From: Candidatus Magnetocorallium paracelense
Lineage (GTDB): Bacteria > Nitrospirota > Thermodesulfovibrionia > Thermodesulfovibrionales > Magnetobacteriaceae
Length of the DNA: 33,348 nucleotides
Assembly: GCA_029001845.1 (NCBI GenBank)
Contig: JAREWP010000008.1
Coordinates: forward strand, 1 to 33,348
Direction: 5' to 3'
The notes under the pieces were generated by a model. It did not search any database. It saw only the letters and a program-made list of their open reading frames with translations, and was not told where the DNA came from. Position numbers and translations under genes: made by a program. The first letter of the stretch is position 1; every line of letters starts with the position of its first letter. Of the stretch, positions 1 through 8,935 are shown piece by piece.

Positions 1-329
1 TTAGTCGCTTATAAATGAAATTGTGGGCAAAAAAGCACTAATATTTTTGATTGTCACAGTTTTAGCTTTTATTTATAAGGCTTTTAAGCATATAGAAATA
101 TGCACTGACTTTTAAAATAAAGCTGCGAAAGCAGCGATTTACTCCCTCTCCCCTTTTGAAGGGTGAGAGGGTTGGGGTGAGGGGGTGCGGTAAGGTACAC
201 GATAGGGTAACGCTTCTCCACCGTCACCCCTCACCTTAATCCTCTCCCCTCAAGGGGAGAGGAGACTTGAAGGGAATTTCTTCGAAATTCCCCAAACCTC
301 TTTGGTTCCGGCTATGCCGGGTTAGGTGT
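1..329 (+). repeat. Dispersed composite intergenic repeat, copy 1 (family A)
   Basis: The stretch begins with TTAGTCGCTTATAAATGAAA, continues with an AT-rich section and then a GC-rich inverted section of the CCCTCTCCCC / GGGGAGAGG type, and ends near CCGGGTTAGGTGT. Nearly the same series recurs at 25446-25792. Partial copies lie at 8936-9120 (the 3' part), at 28139-28219 on the minus strand (the 5' part) and at 33015-33096 on the minus strand (the 3' part). The repeat may extend left of the window. It encodes no convincing protein. The GC-rich section resembles the very common CCCTCACCCCAACCCTCTCCC-type intergenic repeats of many bacteria. Confidence 0.85.
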
Positions 330-669
330 TAGCGGTTAGCTTTTAGCTTAGGGATTTCCATAATTCTTATCCACCTTCAGGGTGAATAGCTTTTTCAATG
401 CGAAGCATTGAGTTTTCTTAGCTAATGCCCAATACCTAACTGCTAAATGCTGTTTTTAGTTTAAATATTACAAACTTCATGCCAATTTAAGAAGATCTCT
501 CTTGAATTAAAAAATGATATATCGGGATATCTTCTGAGCCTGTAAAGTCAAGACATCATTGAGGTTATTAGGTTTCAGAAGAGTGCTCATTGTCAAAGCT
601 TTGTTACTTTGGGCAATCGGTCAATATGTCTTATTGGATGCCATCAAACGGGTCATTTTGACCTGATTA
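330..669. other. Intergenic stretch, no gene recognised
   Basis: This 340-base stretch has no convincing coding region. It begins with degenerate GTTAGC/TTAGCTT words and contains CTAACTGCTAAATGCTG, which resembles the right side of the short repeat at 13402-13545 (CTGCTAAATGCTG). From about 475 to 669 nothing can be assigned. Open frames there are short and could be remnants of the gene that once preceded the ATPase fragment at 670. Confidence 0.5.
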
Positions 670-1404
670 ATGAGGATTAGTGAACTAAATCACTTTTCAA
701 AAAGTTTCCGACTTGACTGTTTTGGCAGGTATTAATGGGGTGGGAAAGTCAACGGTTATTCAGGTTCTGTTATTATCCCGCTTAACCATTGAGGATTTAA
801 GAGTAAAAGGTAATAAGCAAAGAATTTCTCTGAATAGCGAATGTCTCAGCCTTGGAAGCTCCAAAAAGATAATATCCGCCCTGTCTGATAGCGATATCGT
901 AAAATTCGAATTTGAAAGAATCATATCCGACTCAAAAAATACTCCACTCTCTTTCACTTTTACTGCTAATTCCAATATGCCGGATAATTATATCACTCTC
1001 ACAGACTATTCAGACAATGAAGATATCAATCATAAAGAGTTTTTCTATTTGATGGCTGAAAGAATAGGACCCAGGGATTATTATACATATTCTGACTATA
1101 ATACTCACATCGGATACAGTGGAGAATATGTAGCTTATGTACTTGACCGTATAGGAAAAAGAAAAGTTGATTCAAAGCGCTGTTTAGATGAAAAAGAAAA
1201 CACTTCTTTTTTGAGACAACAAACTGAGGTCTGGATGGATACGATCATACCAGGGATTGAACTGAATACGGATATTAATGAAAAATCCAATACCCTATCC
1301 GTGGAGTTTCGTAAGAGAAAGCTCGAAACCAGTTTTTTACAACCCAGTAATATCGGTTGTGGTCGATAACTTATACAGGACATTCCTGTCTACAATCGGC
1401 TTGA
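670..1404 (+). pseudogene. Truncated, frameshifted AAA ATPase (DUF3696/RecF-like) remnant
   Basis: The central frame (713-1369) encodes LTVLAGINGVGKSTVIQ, a P-loop Walker A motif in the context typical of DUF3696-type AAA ATPases, followed later by AERIGPRDYY and LQPSNIG, both typical of that family. The natural N-terminus, MRISELNHFSKSFRL, starts at ATG 670 in a different frame, so a small indel lies near 700-712. After PSNIG the frame reads CGR-stop, while the next frame from 1363 reads SITYT, the expected continuation, and stops at 1402. The Walker B and His-containing C-terminal half of the family is absent. I read this as a decayed gene with at least two frameshifts and a 3' truncation. 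The intact parent would be an ATPase of the kind often found in defence or nuclease contexts, but no partner is visible here. Confidence 0.75.
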
Positions 1405-1473
1405 GGTGCGTACGTTAAGTTGTAATTATGTATCTATTTGAGTAACAATAGATGAAGCAGGAGATAAGCCATA

Positions 1474-1500
1474 ATGCAAAACACAAAATATGATAATTAA
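1474..1500 (+). other. Eight-codon micro-ORF duplicating the next start site
   Basis: ATGCAAAACACAAA at 1474 is repeated at 1511, where it opens the large downstream gene. The upstream copy has its own AGGAG at 1459-1463 and reads MQNTKYDN-stop, ending 10 bases before the real start codon. It is either a short tandem duplication of a translation start or a leader ORF. There is no evidence of function beyond the ribosome-site arrangement. Confidence 0.4.
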
Positions 1501-1510
1501 GGGGGATGAA

Positions 1511-4500
1511 ATGCAAAACACAAACATTTCCGGTAAGTCATGTAATATTAAAAAGAGAGAAGAATTCTTGTTTAAATTTTTGTTGTGTCATCTGATTCTA
1601 TTGTTTATTTTTATTTGCCACATGAAAGTTGCGACAGCCATGGAACATGAAAGGGATCGAACAGGTATTGAATACAAGACGAGTAGTTTTGGCGGGGAGT
1701 GCGATGCTGTTCAATTCGGGCATCATAAAGACAGCCAAATTATTTTCGCTAAATATCCACTCGATTTATCGGGCGCGTATGAGGGCTTAACCTTTTGGTT
1801 TGAGGTTACTTCAGGAGCATCCCCGGAAAATTTCGAACCTATTTTCACCCCGCCTCAAAAACTCAGTTTGAATTTAACGGAAATGGTACGTGGGTATGAG
1901 GAATCTTTTGATGCGACTTACCCCTATGTGGAACAACACTACACAGGGACATTCCATTTTCCTCTTTTAATGTGGGATTATTGCAGCGAAACGGATGACG
2001 ATGCAAGCTCTTCTTACTACAGAAATGAAACAAAAAGCTACACCCATGAATTACCCGTTGAAGTGAAGCTCTGGTGGTACTACTGTTCCGATAGCGGTGT
2101 TTGGATTCTCCATCACGATTCCTGGATCAAGGATACGACATTGGAATATATATATGACGAAGAAGACAATCTGACCCCCACCTTTACGCTTGCCGGAGAA
2201 AGCGAATGCTTCGATAATATTTATATGGAATATTACGCTCAGAGCGACGATGGTTCTCTCTATGGCGATAACATAGAGTTTAGTGATGATTGTTCCATAA
2301 AATACACCTACTATGATGCAAGAGAGTACTGTGAAATACAAGGAGGTGTTTATGTCTGTAATAAGCAAGACAAGCTCGAAGAGGTTCTCCCGATACCTGC
2401 TTACCTGGGAAACGGGTGCTTATCTTTAAACGTTACCAATAAAACGGTTAATAACGATTTGCCCCAATACTACGATTACTACTCTTATACCTACGATTCC
2501 GTAAACAATGAGGAAGGCGACTGGGAGTCTACCAAATGCCCTGACCCTCCGATGCTGCTTTGTGTTAATCCGGGACGTGACTGGAAAGTTGGAGACAACG
2601 AATACCATACCGATGATTCCTATTTTTTTTCCAGAAATGTGATCGACGGCACAGTTTACGACACATATATCGACGATCAGGAAAATACCGTCAAGACTCT
2701 GATGCGGGGGATCCCCATGTTCAATGTAAGGTCATCCGAGATACCTGATTTAGAAGGCTATATCAAAGGCAGGTTATATTCAAGAGAAGATATATATACG
2801 GAAGAGAATATAATGGAAGATTTGAAAGATAACGACATACATAAGGCCTATGCAGAGTTGTACAGACTTAAAGACGGCTATCTAAGAAGTCAATACGACG
2901 ATGAATCCGATGACGATTACAAGGCGTTTGTCAATTCTCAATTGGAATCCACAGGAATCGTAGCTAAGATAACCCCTAACGATTATGGCGAATTTTCATT
3001 CGAAAATATTCCATATGATGAGTTTGCGACAGAGGGCAGAATTACAACTTATAAGCGTATTTATTATACTGTCAGGATTACAAGGGCCCGGTCGGAGGAG
3101 GTGAAAATCAGTTCTCCTGATTATGATGTTCTTAATCCGAATATCGATGAAGTGGGGACCAGTACAATATACTTTTATAATTCTGACAAACACAATCTGA
3201 GGGCCTCCCTGTATGAGGAAAACAAAGAAGAGACTGTGCACTCTATATACCTTGATCGGGCCGATGATATTGCCTGGAAGCTGGCGATAGCAAAGGATTT
3301 ACAAAAATTTTCAAAAAATTATAGTGAAGAGGAAACCAAAGTGCTGGCCTACCTTGAGACACTTCTTGAAGATACGGATGAATTAACGCCTGAAAAGGTC
3401 GAAGGTGTTAAAAGAGCATTTTGGGCCGAGAAAGTAGTTCTTGATTCCGCCCAAATTTCAAAAATTTTGTTAAAAATAGTGATTGATTCACTTGCTAAAA
3501 TTATCACAGACTTCTGGTCAGACTTTTCAATCAAAAAAGATAAGATGCTGTCCGACCAACTGGACAGATTACAAAATCTTCGTAATGCAAAGGCTTTGCA
3601 GCAAAATGCCGATAAAATTGATGATATAAAAGAGGCCATCCAGAAGATTTATAAAGAAACCGGCGGTGCAAATGCAATGACTTCCGAAATGGTTAGCATG
3701 ATCAGGCAAACCTTCAATGTTTTAATGGCGACGATTGAGCAGCATTTTAAAGATAAGAAGGCTGCTGACGAGGATACGAAAAAAGCGATAGATGCTTTTA
3801 GCGCGACCTTTAGAACTATTTTAGAGACCCTGGAAAATATCTCTCTTACCGGAGCCCTGAAGACCCCTGTAAGCGAGGCCATTAAATTTGGCGCATCTAA
3901 GGCGCACGGTGAGGCATTTGACTCAAGTCTCGAACTGGGTTACTCATATTGTGAGATCACCGACGACCTGCTCGACAGCTCTTATACCTATATGCAGGCA
4001 TGGAACAGCGAGGATGACAATGTGTACAGAAAGGACATTGATAAAGTTACGGATATGCTCTCTCTTATATACGATGAACATACAGAGGTTCAAGTTATGG
4101 ACGATTATTCAAAAGAGTTCGCCACAGCCTTTGGCACGGCTGAAGATATATTTGGTATGTTATCTACTACTGGAATCCCCTGGTTTAAATATGCGGAAAA
4201 GTTCTCCCAAATTATGGAATATGCCTTAACAGGAATAAATGGAAACCATGCCGCCTGGACCGTTTTTATAACGCTTCCCGACTTGACGGACAAAGGAGTG
4301 TGCTATGCATATGGCAAAAAGGAAACTTGTAACGAAGAGACTTCTACCGCAAACAGCTATTCGCTCGCTGCAAAAGGGGAGACTCTCTTCAGCACAGGTT
4401 TGCTATCCGATATAGAAGCATCCAGGGATTCGTTAAACCTTGCTTTGGATCAGTTGACAGGAAATCTGAATGACAATAATGTCGCAAATGCGTTGATAAC

Positions 4501-5920
4501 CTTTAGCGGCGTATCCAATAACAGTTTTGTAAGCAGTTTTGATGATTTTAATGTAAAGGTTTCTCGTCTATTGAGTCAGGCCGCAGCCGCAGCGGGAGGT
4601 AATAATTTTGCCGAGAACCTGACTTACAGCAACATCAGAAGTGTGTCGCTTATAGCCTACTACTATGGATTGCTGGAATCAAGCTTTGATTTGTATTACA
4701 AAGTTGCAATGGAGGAATACGACGGTTTCGATGACCCTCTGTATTTAGCGGAACGTAACGACCTTCTGTATCATTTGAATTACTTCAAAACATCGGTTAC
4801 AGTGTTATTTGCATACCTGGAGGAGCTCTCCAATGAAATGGGAGATATCTCTGCCTATCCCGCTGTCCTTGTGGAAAATATTTCCGTCATATCCGATATA
4901 ACCGGCAATGACACTGTCACCAAATCGCCTGAAGATTTCACAATCAATGCCCGTATAAAGAATATCAGCCCATCTACAATATCGGATTTAACGGCAAAGT
5001 TGAATATAATCACCTCCTATGATATATCCGATACAGGAGAGATGGTTTATGGAGAAAGCGCTTTTATTGCAACCACTCCTTTGGAGGCGATCATAGGAAA
5101 CGGGTATCTCGCACCTGACGACAGAGTGGATAACTCAGGAGAGGATGAAGCGAATGTCTCTTGGAGGCTGCAATACAACGGCTACTTTTCAATGGAAGAT
5201 AATGTTGTACTGCAAATAGAGATACTGGAAGGCGGAGAAACTCCCTCTACCTTTTACACTGAGCAGGAGTCGATTATAATGAGTATGGATCACAAACTGC
5301 TCGATAAGGACCTTGACGGCATTCCCGATGACTATGAAGTTTTATATGGCATGGACACAGCAAGAGACGACTCCCTGGATGACATCGACGGCGACGGCCT
5401 TCCAAATAAACAGGAATATGTCCTGGAAACGAGGCCGGATGTAACGGACACCGATTACGACGGATTATCGGACAGAGAAGAGGTGACAGGAGGAACTGAC
5501 GGCTATATAACCGATCCGCTTGAAGCCGATACAGACGGCGATGAAGTTCCGGACAATATTGACGGCAATCCGATTGACGGAGGGACAAGCGAATATGGAG
5601 AAAAGCCTGAAGAACCTGTAATCGAGTTAGATAAGACCGAGGTAATTCTCACAAAGAGCGAAAGCTCTGCAATGGTTACGGTTTCCAATTCAGGAGCAGG
5701 AACTCTGGTCTGGACTGCGCTCTCCGATAACGAGGCCGTTGCTAAGACAATGCCCTCTTTTCCTTCTCTGCACAGTAAAGACGGAACACTGTTTATTATG
5801 ACGCCCCATGACTATGATTTCGAAGCTTCCGGTACAACTCAGTCAACAGTGAAGGTAATCGACGCCGGCGGCAATACAAAGGAATATAAGAAAATAACAG
5901 TAAAGGTAATAGGCCAATAG
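1511..5920 (+). CDS. Large secreted protein with C-terminal calcium-binding TSP3-type repeats
   Basis: This encodes 1469 aa from ATG 1511, chosen because AAGGGGG (1499-1505) sits 5 bases upstream; an in-frame ATG at 1490 lacks such a site. Residues about 20-45 form a signal peptide (LLCHLILLFIFICHMKVATA). The N-terminal half is acidic and Tyr-rich with scattered Cys. The middle (about 640-790) is helical, probably coiled coil. Residues about 1265-1360 carry DxDxDG motifs (DKDLDGIPDDYE, DIDGDGLPNKQE, DTDYDGLSDREE, DTDGDEVPDNID), the signature of thrombospondin type 3 / EF-hand-like calcium-binding repeats. The last ~100 residues resemble a BACON/Ig-like beta-sandwich (LDKTEVILTKSESSAMVTVS). 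It is probably exported to the periplasm or cell surface. I recognise no family for the first 1200 residues. It is followed by another secreted-protein gene at 6037. Confidence 0.85.
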   Translation: MQNTNISGKSCNIKKREEFLFKFLLCHLILLFIFICHMKVATAMEHERDRTGIEYKTSSFGGECDAVQFGHHKDSQIIFAKYPLDLSGAYEGLTFWFEVTSGASPENFEPIFTPPQKLSLNLTEMVRGYEESFDATYPYVEQHYTGTFHFPLLMWDYCSETDDDASSSYYRNETKSYTHELPVEVKLWWYYCSDSGVWILHHDSWIKDTTLEYIYDEEDNLTPTFTLAGESECFDNIYMEYYAQSDDGSLYGDNIEFSDDCSIKYTYYDAREYCEIQGGVYVCNKQDKLEEVLPIPAYLGNGCLSLNVTNKTVNNDLPQYYDYYSYTYDSVNNEEGDWESTKCPDPPMLLCVNPGRDWKVGDNEYHTDDSYFFSRNVIDGTVYDTYIDDQENTVKTLMRGIPMFNVRSSEIPDLEGYIKGRLYSREDIYTEENIMEDLKDNDIHKAYAELYRLKDGYLRSQYDDESDDDYKAFVNSQLESTGIVAKITPNDYGEFSFENIPYDEFATEGRITTYKRIYYTVRITRARSEEVKISSPDYDVLNPNIDEVGTSTIYFYNSDKHNLRASLYEENKEETVHSIYLDRADDIAWKLAIAKDLQKFSKNYSEEETKVLAYLETLLEDTDELTPEKVEGVKRAFWAEKVVLDSAQISKILLKIVIDSLAKIITDFWSDFSIKKDKMLSDQLDRLQNLRNAKALQQNADKIDDIKEAIQKIYKETGGANAMTSEMVSMIRQTFNVLMATIEQHFKDKKAADEDTKKAIDAFSATFRTILETLENISLTGALKTPVSEAIKFGASKAHGEAFDSSLELGYSYCEITDDLLDSSYTYMQAWNSEDDNVYRKDIDKVTDMLSLIYDEHTEVQVMDDYSKEFATAFGTAEDIFGMLSTTGIPWFKYAEKFSQIMEYALTGINGNHAAWTVFITLPDLTDKGVCYAYGKKETCNEETSTANSYSLAAKGETLFSTGLLSDIEASRDSLNLALDQLTGNLNDNNVANALITFSGVSNNSFVSSFDDFNVKVSRLLSQAAAAAGGNNFAENLTYSNIRSVSLIAYYYGLLESSFDLYYKVAMEEYDGFDDPLYLAERNDLLYHLNYFKTSVTVLFAYLEELSNEMGDISAYPAVLVENISVISDITGNDTVTKSPEDFTINARIKNISPSTISDLTAKLNIITSYDISDTGEMVYGESAFIATTPLEAIIGNGYLAPDDRVDNSGEDEANVSWRLQYNGYFSMEDNVVLQIEILEGGETPSTFYTEQESIIMSMDHKLLDKDLDGIPDDYEVLYGMDTARDDSLDDIDGDGLPNKQEYVLETRPDVTDTDYDGLSDREEVTGGTDGYITDPLEADTDGDEVPDNIDGNPIDGGTSEYGEKPEEPVIELDKTEVILTKSESSAMVTVSNSGAGTLVWTALSDNEAVAKTMPSFPSLHSKDGTLFIMTPHDYDFEASGTTQSTVKVIDAGGNTKEYKKITVKVIGQ

Positions 5921-5943
5921 TCATATGGATTTTAAGACAATTG

Positions 5944-5997
5944 ATGAAGGAGGAAAAGAAACTATGGTTGAATAAAGTTTTTATCCAAAATAATTAA
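5944..5997 (+). other. Possible 17-codon leader ORF
   Basis: ATG 5944 opens a 17-codon frame (MKEEKKLWLNKVFIQNN). Inside it, a strong AAGGAGG (5947-5953) precedes another ATG at 5964 that reads only MVE-stop. A perfect ribosome site serving a three-codon ORF suggests either the remnant of a deleted gene or a translated leader upstream of the gene at 6037. Confidence 0.3.
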
Positions 5998-6036
5998 TTC
6001 AAAATGTAAAATTCTATATTACAGGAGGAACAGATT

Positions 6037-7527
6037 ATGAAAAAGTACACTATCTTGTTGTTGGTAACGGCGGTTTTATTAACATCATTGTTATCTTTTG
6101 TTTCATTGACAGAGGCGGATGACTGGCGGATTAAGTGGACTACTTTATCGTATAGCAGTAACAGACCGGCTGTAGGTACTGACGGAACGATTTATTCAAC
6201 AGGAGGCTATTTCGGCGTCTACGGCGACTCTGCTGAATACAGTCAACTAAGAGCCTTTAATCAGGAAGGCGAGATGTTGTGGGCCTATACTGGTGGTGAT
6301 AATACAGCTTCACCGTCTTCTGTAAGCTCGGACGGGATGATCTATTATGGCGATTATAGCGGTATTCTCTATGCCATATATCCGGACGGTACGGAAAGAT
6401 GGACATATGATATTTGGAGCACTATTTATAATGCACCCACCATAGGAACGGATGGAACTTTTTATACAGGTAATGCAAATGGTGTCTTTGCCATAAAGCC
6501 TGACAGTACATTTATATGGTGGGCCAAAGATCCCTATATGTCGAATACTTCGCCGGCAATCGGATCGGACGGTACAATTTATGTCGTCTCCGGCGCATAT
6601 CCCCAGGACGAACAATTCTATCTCTATGCAATAAACAACGGTGACGGCTCTGTAAAATGGACCTCTCCAATCCCTGTAGGATATGCTTATCACACACCTG
6701 CAATAGGCACAGATGGCTCGATTTATGTAAAATCGAGTGGCGATAATGTTTTATATGCATTTAATTCCAATGGTACGGAAAATTGGACTTATACATTTGG
6801 GGAGTCCATGTCCGGTTATCCGGCAGAAAAGTCTGATCCTCTGGTCGGATCGGACGGCACGATATATGTAGGCGCCGAGGATGCCAAACTGTACGCAATA
6901 AATCCTGACGGAACGAAAAAGTGGGTCTATGATCCTGATCCCGATTGCACATCTCTTTGTGATCTAGGTTCACCGGTGCAAGCAGCAGACGGAACAATCT
7001 ATATTGTCAAGGGTTCTTATCTTTATGCAGTAAATCCGAATGGCTCGACAAAGTGGGTGTTTGATTCCTGGGACTATCGAACCAGTCACGGAGCTACTCC
7101 TGCAATAGGCCCTGACGGTACGATCTATATACAAAGCAGTTACTATGGCCTGATGGCGATAACGGACAACCAATCAGTCTCATGCGAAGAAGCCACTATT
7201 TTCGAGGATATTTCCATGGATATACCCTATGTCAAATATATGTCAGGTTCTGAGGAGTCCTGGTTCAGCTTCCATCTGGAGTATGCATACTTTGAAGGAG
7301 ACGACAATTTATATTTTATGCTTTCTCAGTATGAGTTGCTTGACAGCGGAGCATCCGATTGCGACTATGCGACTTTAACAGAATATCTTGAAATACTGAT
7401 TCCGCACATAAAATATGAGTACGGATCGGCTGAGTTTTGGTTTTCTCTTGAAATGGGATATACATATATTGAAGGAGACGATGATATCTATTTTATGCTT
7501 ACAGGTTATGAGGAACTGGACGGGTAG
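6037..7527 (+). CDS. Secreted PQQ-like beta-propeller protein with duplicated C-terminal module
   Basis: This encodes 496 aa; AGGAGG at 6023-6028 fixes the ATG at 6037. The N-terminal hydrophobic stretch (ILLLVTAVLLTSLLSFVSL) is a signal peptide. Residues about 30-380 are repeats of the form IGTDGTIY...LYAINPDGTxKWxY, which is the PQQ/WD40-like beta-propeller repeat used by outer-membrane and periplasmic scaffolds such as BamB. No enzyme active site is evident. The C-terminus (about 381-496) is a tandem duplication of a ~57-residue module: xIPYVKY...SWFSFHLEY.YFEGDDNLYFML..YELL, then xIPHIKY...FWFSLEMGYTYIEGDDDIYFML.GYEEL. Each copy has a Cys near its start. It is probably extracellular or periplasmic, and its ligand is unknown. 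Confidence 0.85.
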   Translation: MKKYTILLLVTAVLLTSLLSFVSLTEADDWRIKWTTLSYSSNRPAVGTDGTIYSTGGYFGVYGDSAEYSQLRAFNQEGEMLWAYTGGDNTASPSSVSSDGMIYYGDYSGILYAIYPDGTERWTYDIWSTIYNAPTIGTDGTFYTGNANGVFAIKPDSTFIWWAKDPYMSNTSPAIGSDGTIYVVSGAYPQDEQFYLYAINNGDGSVKWTSPIPVGYAYHTPAIGTDGSIYVKSSGDNVLYAFNSNGTENWTYTFGESMSGYPAEKSDPLVGSDGTIYVGAEDAKLYAINPDGTKKWVYDPDPDCTSLCDLGSPVQAADGTIYIVKGSYLYAVNPNGSTKWVFDSWDYRTSHGATPAIGPDGTIYIQSSYYGLMAITDNQSVSCEEATIFEDISMDIPYVKYMSGSEESWFSFHLEYAYFEGDDNLYFMLSQYELLDSGASDCDYATLTEYLEILIPHIKYEYGSAEFWFSLEMGYTYIEGDDDIYFMLTGYEELDG

Positions 7528-7544
7528 TTAATGTCAATATCAAA

Positions 7545-7710
7545 GTAGGGGCAGACCTGTGTGTCTGCCCCTACACGGAAGCAAGCACAACCGGGAACCG
7601 GGCGAACACATAGGTTCGCCCCTACTACCATAGATAAGGGGGTCGGGCCATGGAAAATCCTTTAAAAACAAGGACTTCTGTTAAAAACAAGGACTTCTGT
7701 CCGACCCCGA
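7545..7710. repeat. Composite hairpin repeat (family D) with internal tandem duplication
   Basis: A perfect 12-bp stem GTAGGGGCAGAC / GTCTGCCCCTAC (7545-7574, 6-base loop) is followed by GGGCGAAC / GTTCGCCC (7600-7621). A third pair, GGGGTCGGGC...GTCCGACCCC, then encloses two exact tandem copies of a 19-mer at 7662-7680 and 7681-7699. The first two hairpins, with their spacer, recur in reverse orientation at 28288-28382. The first hairpin begins 18 bases after the stop codon at 7527 and could act as a transcript end, although it lacks a T run. Confidence 0.8.
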
Positions 7711-7744
7711 TTTCCCCTACTTCTGAACACACAACACGTTTTCT

Positions 7745-8089
7745 TTATAAAGACAATGAATGAATCTCTTTCTCTACCGACTTCTGTATAAACTTATTAA
7801 GACTAATACCTAACGACAGGGCAGCCTGAAAACTTTTCCGGTGCAGTTCGGGAGTCATTCTGATATTAAAACTGCCTTTGAAGGATTTTAAAGGCTCTTT
7901 ATCTACCTCTTTACAAAGCTGAAGATAATCTTCAACAGCTTCATGAAAAGAGCTAACCAATTCATCGACACTTGTACCTTCAAAGCTTATTAAGTCATCA
8001 ATTCCTTCAATTTTTCCGTAAAACACCTTGTCTTTAGGACTAAAGCGCACCGAACCAATGAATCCTTTATGTTCTATAATATTAGTCAT
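7745..8089 (-). CDS. hicB: HicB-family antitoxin
   Basis: This encodes 114 aa. The N-terminal half is a partly degraded RNase H-like HicB fold (FYGKIEGIDDLISFEGTSVDELVSSF, then HEAVEDYLQLC). The C-terminal part (SFNIRMTPELHRKSFQAALSLGISLN) is a ribbon-helix-helix DNA-binding segment, as in chromosomal HicB proteins. It neutralises HicA and autoregulates the operon. It lies downstream of hicA and overlaps it by 8 bases, the usual toxin-first order. The promoter palindrome at 8382-8399 is its likely operator. Confidence 0.85.
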   Translation of the reverse strand: MTNIIEHKGFIGSVRFSPKDKVFYGKIEGIDDLISFEGTSVDELVSSFHEAVEDYLQLCKEVDKEPLKSFKGSFNIRMTPELHRKSFQAALSLGISLNKFIQKSVEKEIHSLSL

Positions 8090-8351
8090 CGTTTATCACC
8101 TCTGTTCTGGTTAATTCATCAATAACAAGATTAATTTGATAATCCTTCAGACTGTCTCCGCGATGGTGAGGTCTGTGTAATCGTACAGTACATCTAGTCT
8201 GCTTGTTTATAAAGCATACTTTTGATCCGGATGTCTTACCAAGGTTTGATTTTATATAACCTAAGCCCGACAGGAGAGTCTCCAATTCACTAAATGTAAA
8301 ATCGTTAGGTTTGGACAGTAATCGTTCTAATAGCTTGTCTGCCTGACTCAT
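8082..8351 (-). CDS. hicA: HicA-family mRNA interferase toxin
   Basis: This encodes 89 aa. Visible features are FTFSELETLLSGLGY, then GKTSGSKVCFIN and the closing LHRPHHRGDSLKDYQI, which match the dsRBD-like HicA fold (usual form SGSRV.F...HRPHP...LK.YQ). HicA cleaves mRNA when free of HicB. The protein has the SGS-Lys/Arg type strand rather than the GSHH of short HicA proteins. The proposed transcription start falls at or next to the ATG, so the message may be leaderless. Confidence 0.85.
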   Translation of the reverse strand: MSQADKLLERLLSKPNDFTFSELETLLSGLGYIKSNLGKTSGSKVCFINKQTRCTVRLHRPHHRGDSLKDYQINLVIDELTRTEVINDD

Positions 8352-8356
8352 TAATC

Positions 8357-8399
8357 ATCATAACATAAGTCAGACACTAAAGCAACTATAAATAGTTGC
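8357..8399 (-). promoter_or_regulatory. hicAB promoter with overlapping palindromic operator
   Basis: On the minus strand, TTGCTT (8385-8380) is separated by 17 bp from TATGAT (8362-8357), a good sigma-70 promoter. GCAACTATAAATAGTTGC (8382-8399) is a perfect palindrome with 8-bp arms and covers the -35 box. Its position fits a binding site for the HicB ribbon-helix-helix domain. The expected start point, about 7 bases after the -10 box, coincides with the hicA ATG at 8351. Confidence 0.65.
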
Positions 8400-8935
8400 A
8401 TGACAGTTTAGGTCACTTCACAATTGATCTTTTGCAGAAATGGAAAAATATAAAATCACCATATCTAAATTTCTCTCTCATCTGCTTAGCTCACTCTCTT
8501 TGTTCAGTAATAACTGTAGGTAAAGATTAGAGCATAGTCGCGAATTTAGTTCAAAAGTTAAGATAGGTGTGATTTGTGTTACATACTTTTTTATTGTGAT
8601 GCCTTTATCTTAACTTCTCCATCAGGATTATAAACATGGATATAAAACAGATTCCTCAAGTTATGCTTATGACCATGTGACCTGAATGACCTGTGGTGGA
8701 TAGAATGAAAGAGATAATCACCCACTGCACCCTTTTTTTAACTTAATGTATCCCACATTTTTACCGAACACCGTGGGTGAGAGGAGCCAATAGTTTCAAA
8801 AAGGTATCGAATTCGTAAAAAAGAGTCGTCATTCCAGCGAAAGCCGGAATGACTCCAAACACTGTAGATTCAAGAGTTTGACTTTTTTATATAATTACCC
8901 CCGGTACTCAGTAATAAATGCGGGTAAAGATAAGC
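8400..8935. other. Intergenic stretch with one short dispersed palindrome
   Basis: No convincing coding region is seen. At 8828-8853 lies GTCATTCCAGC-GAAA-GCCGGAATGAC, an imperfect hairpin of the widespread GTCATTCC...GGAATGAC intergenic repeat type. The remainder is AT-rich and unassigned. Confidence 0.6.
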
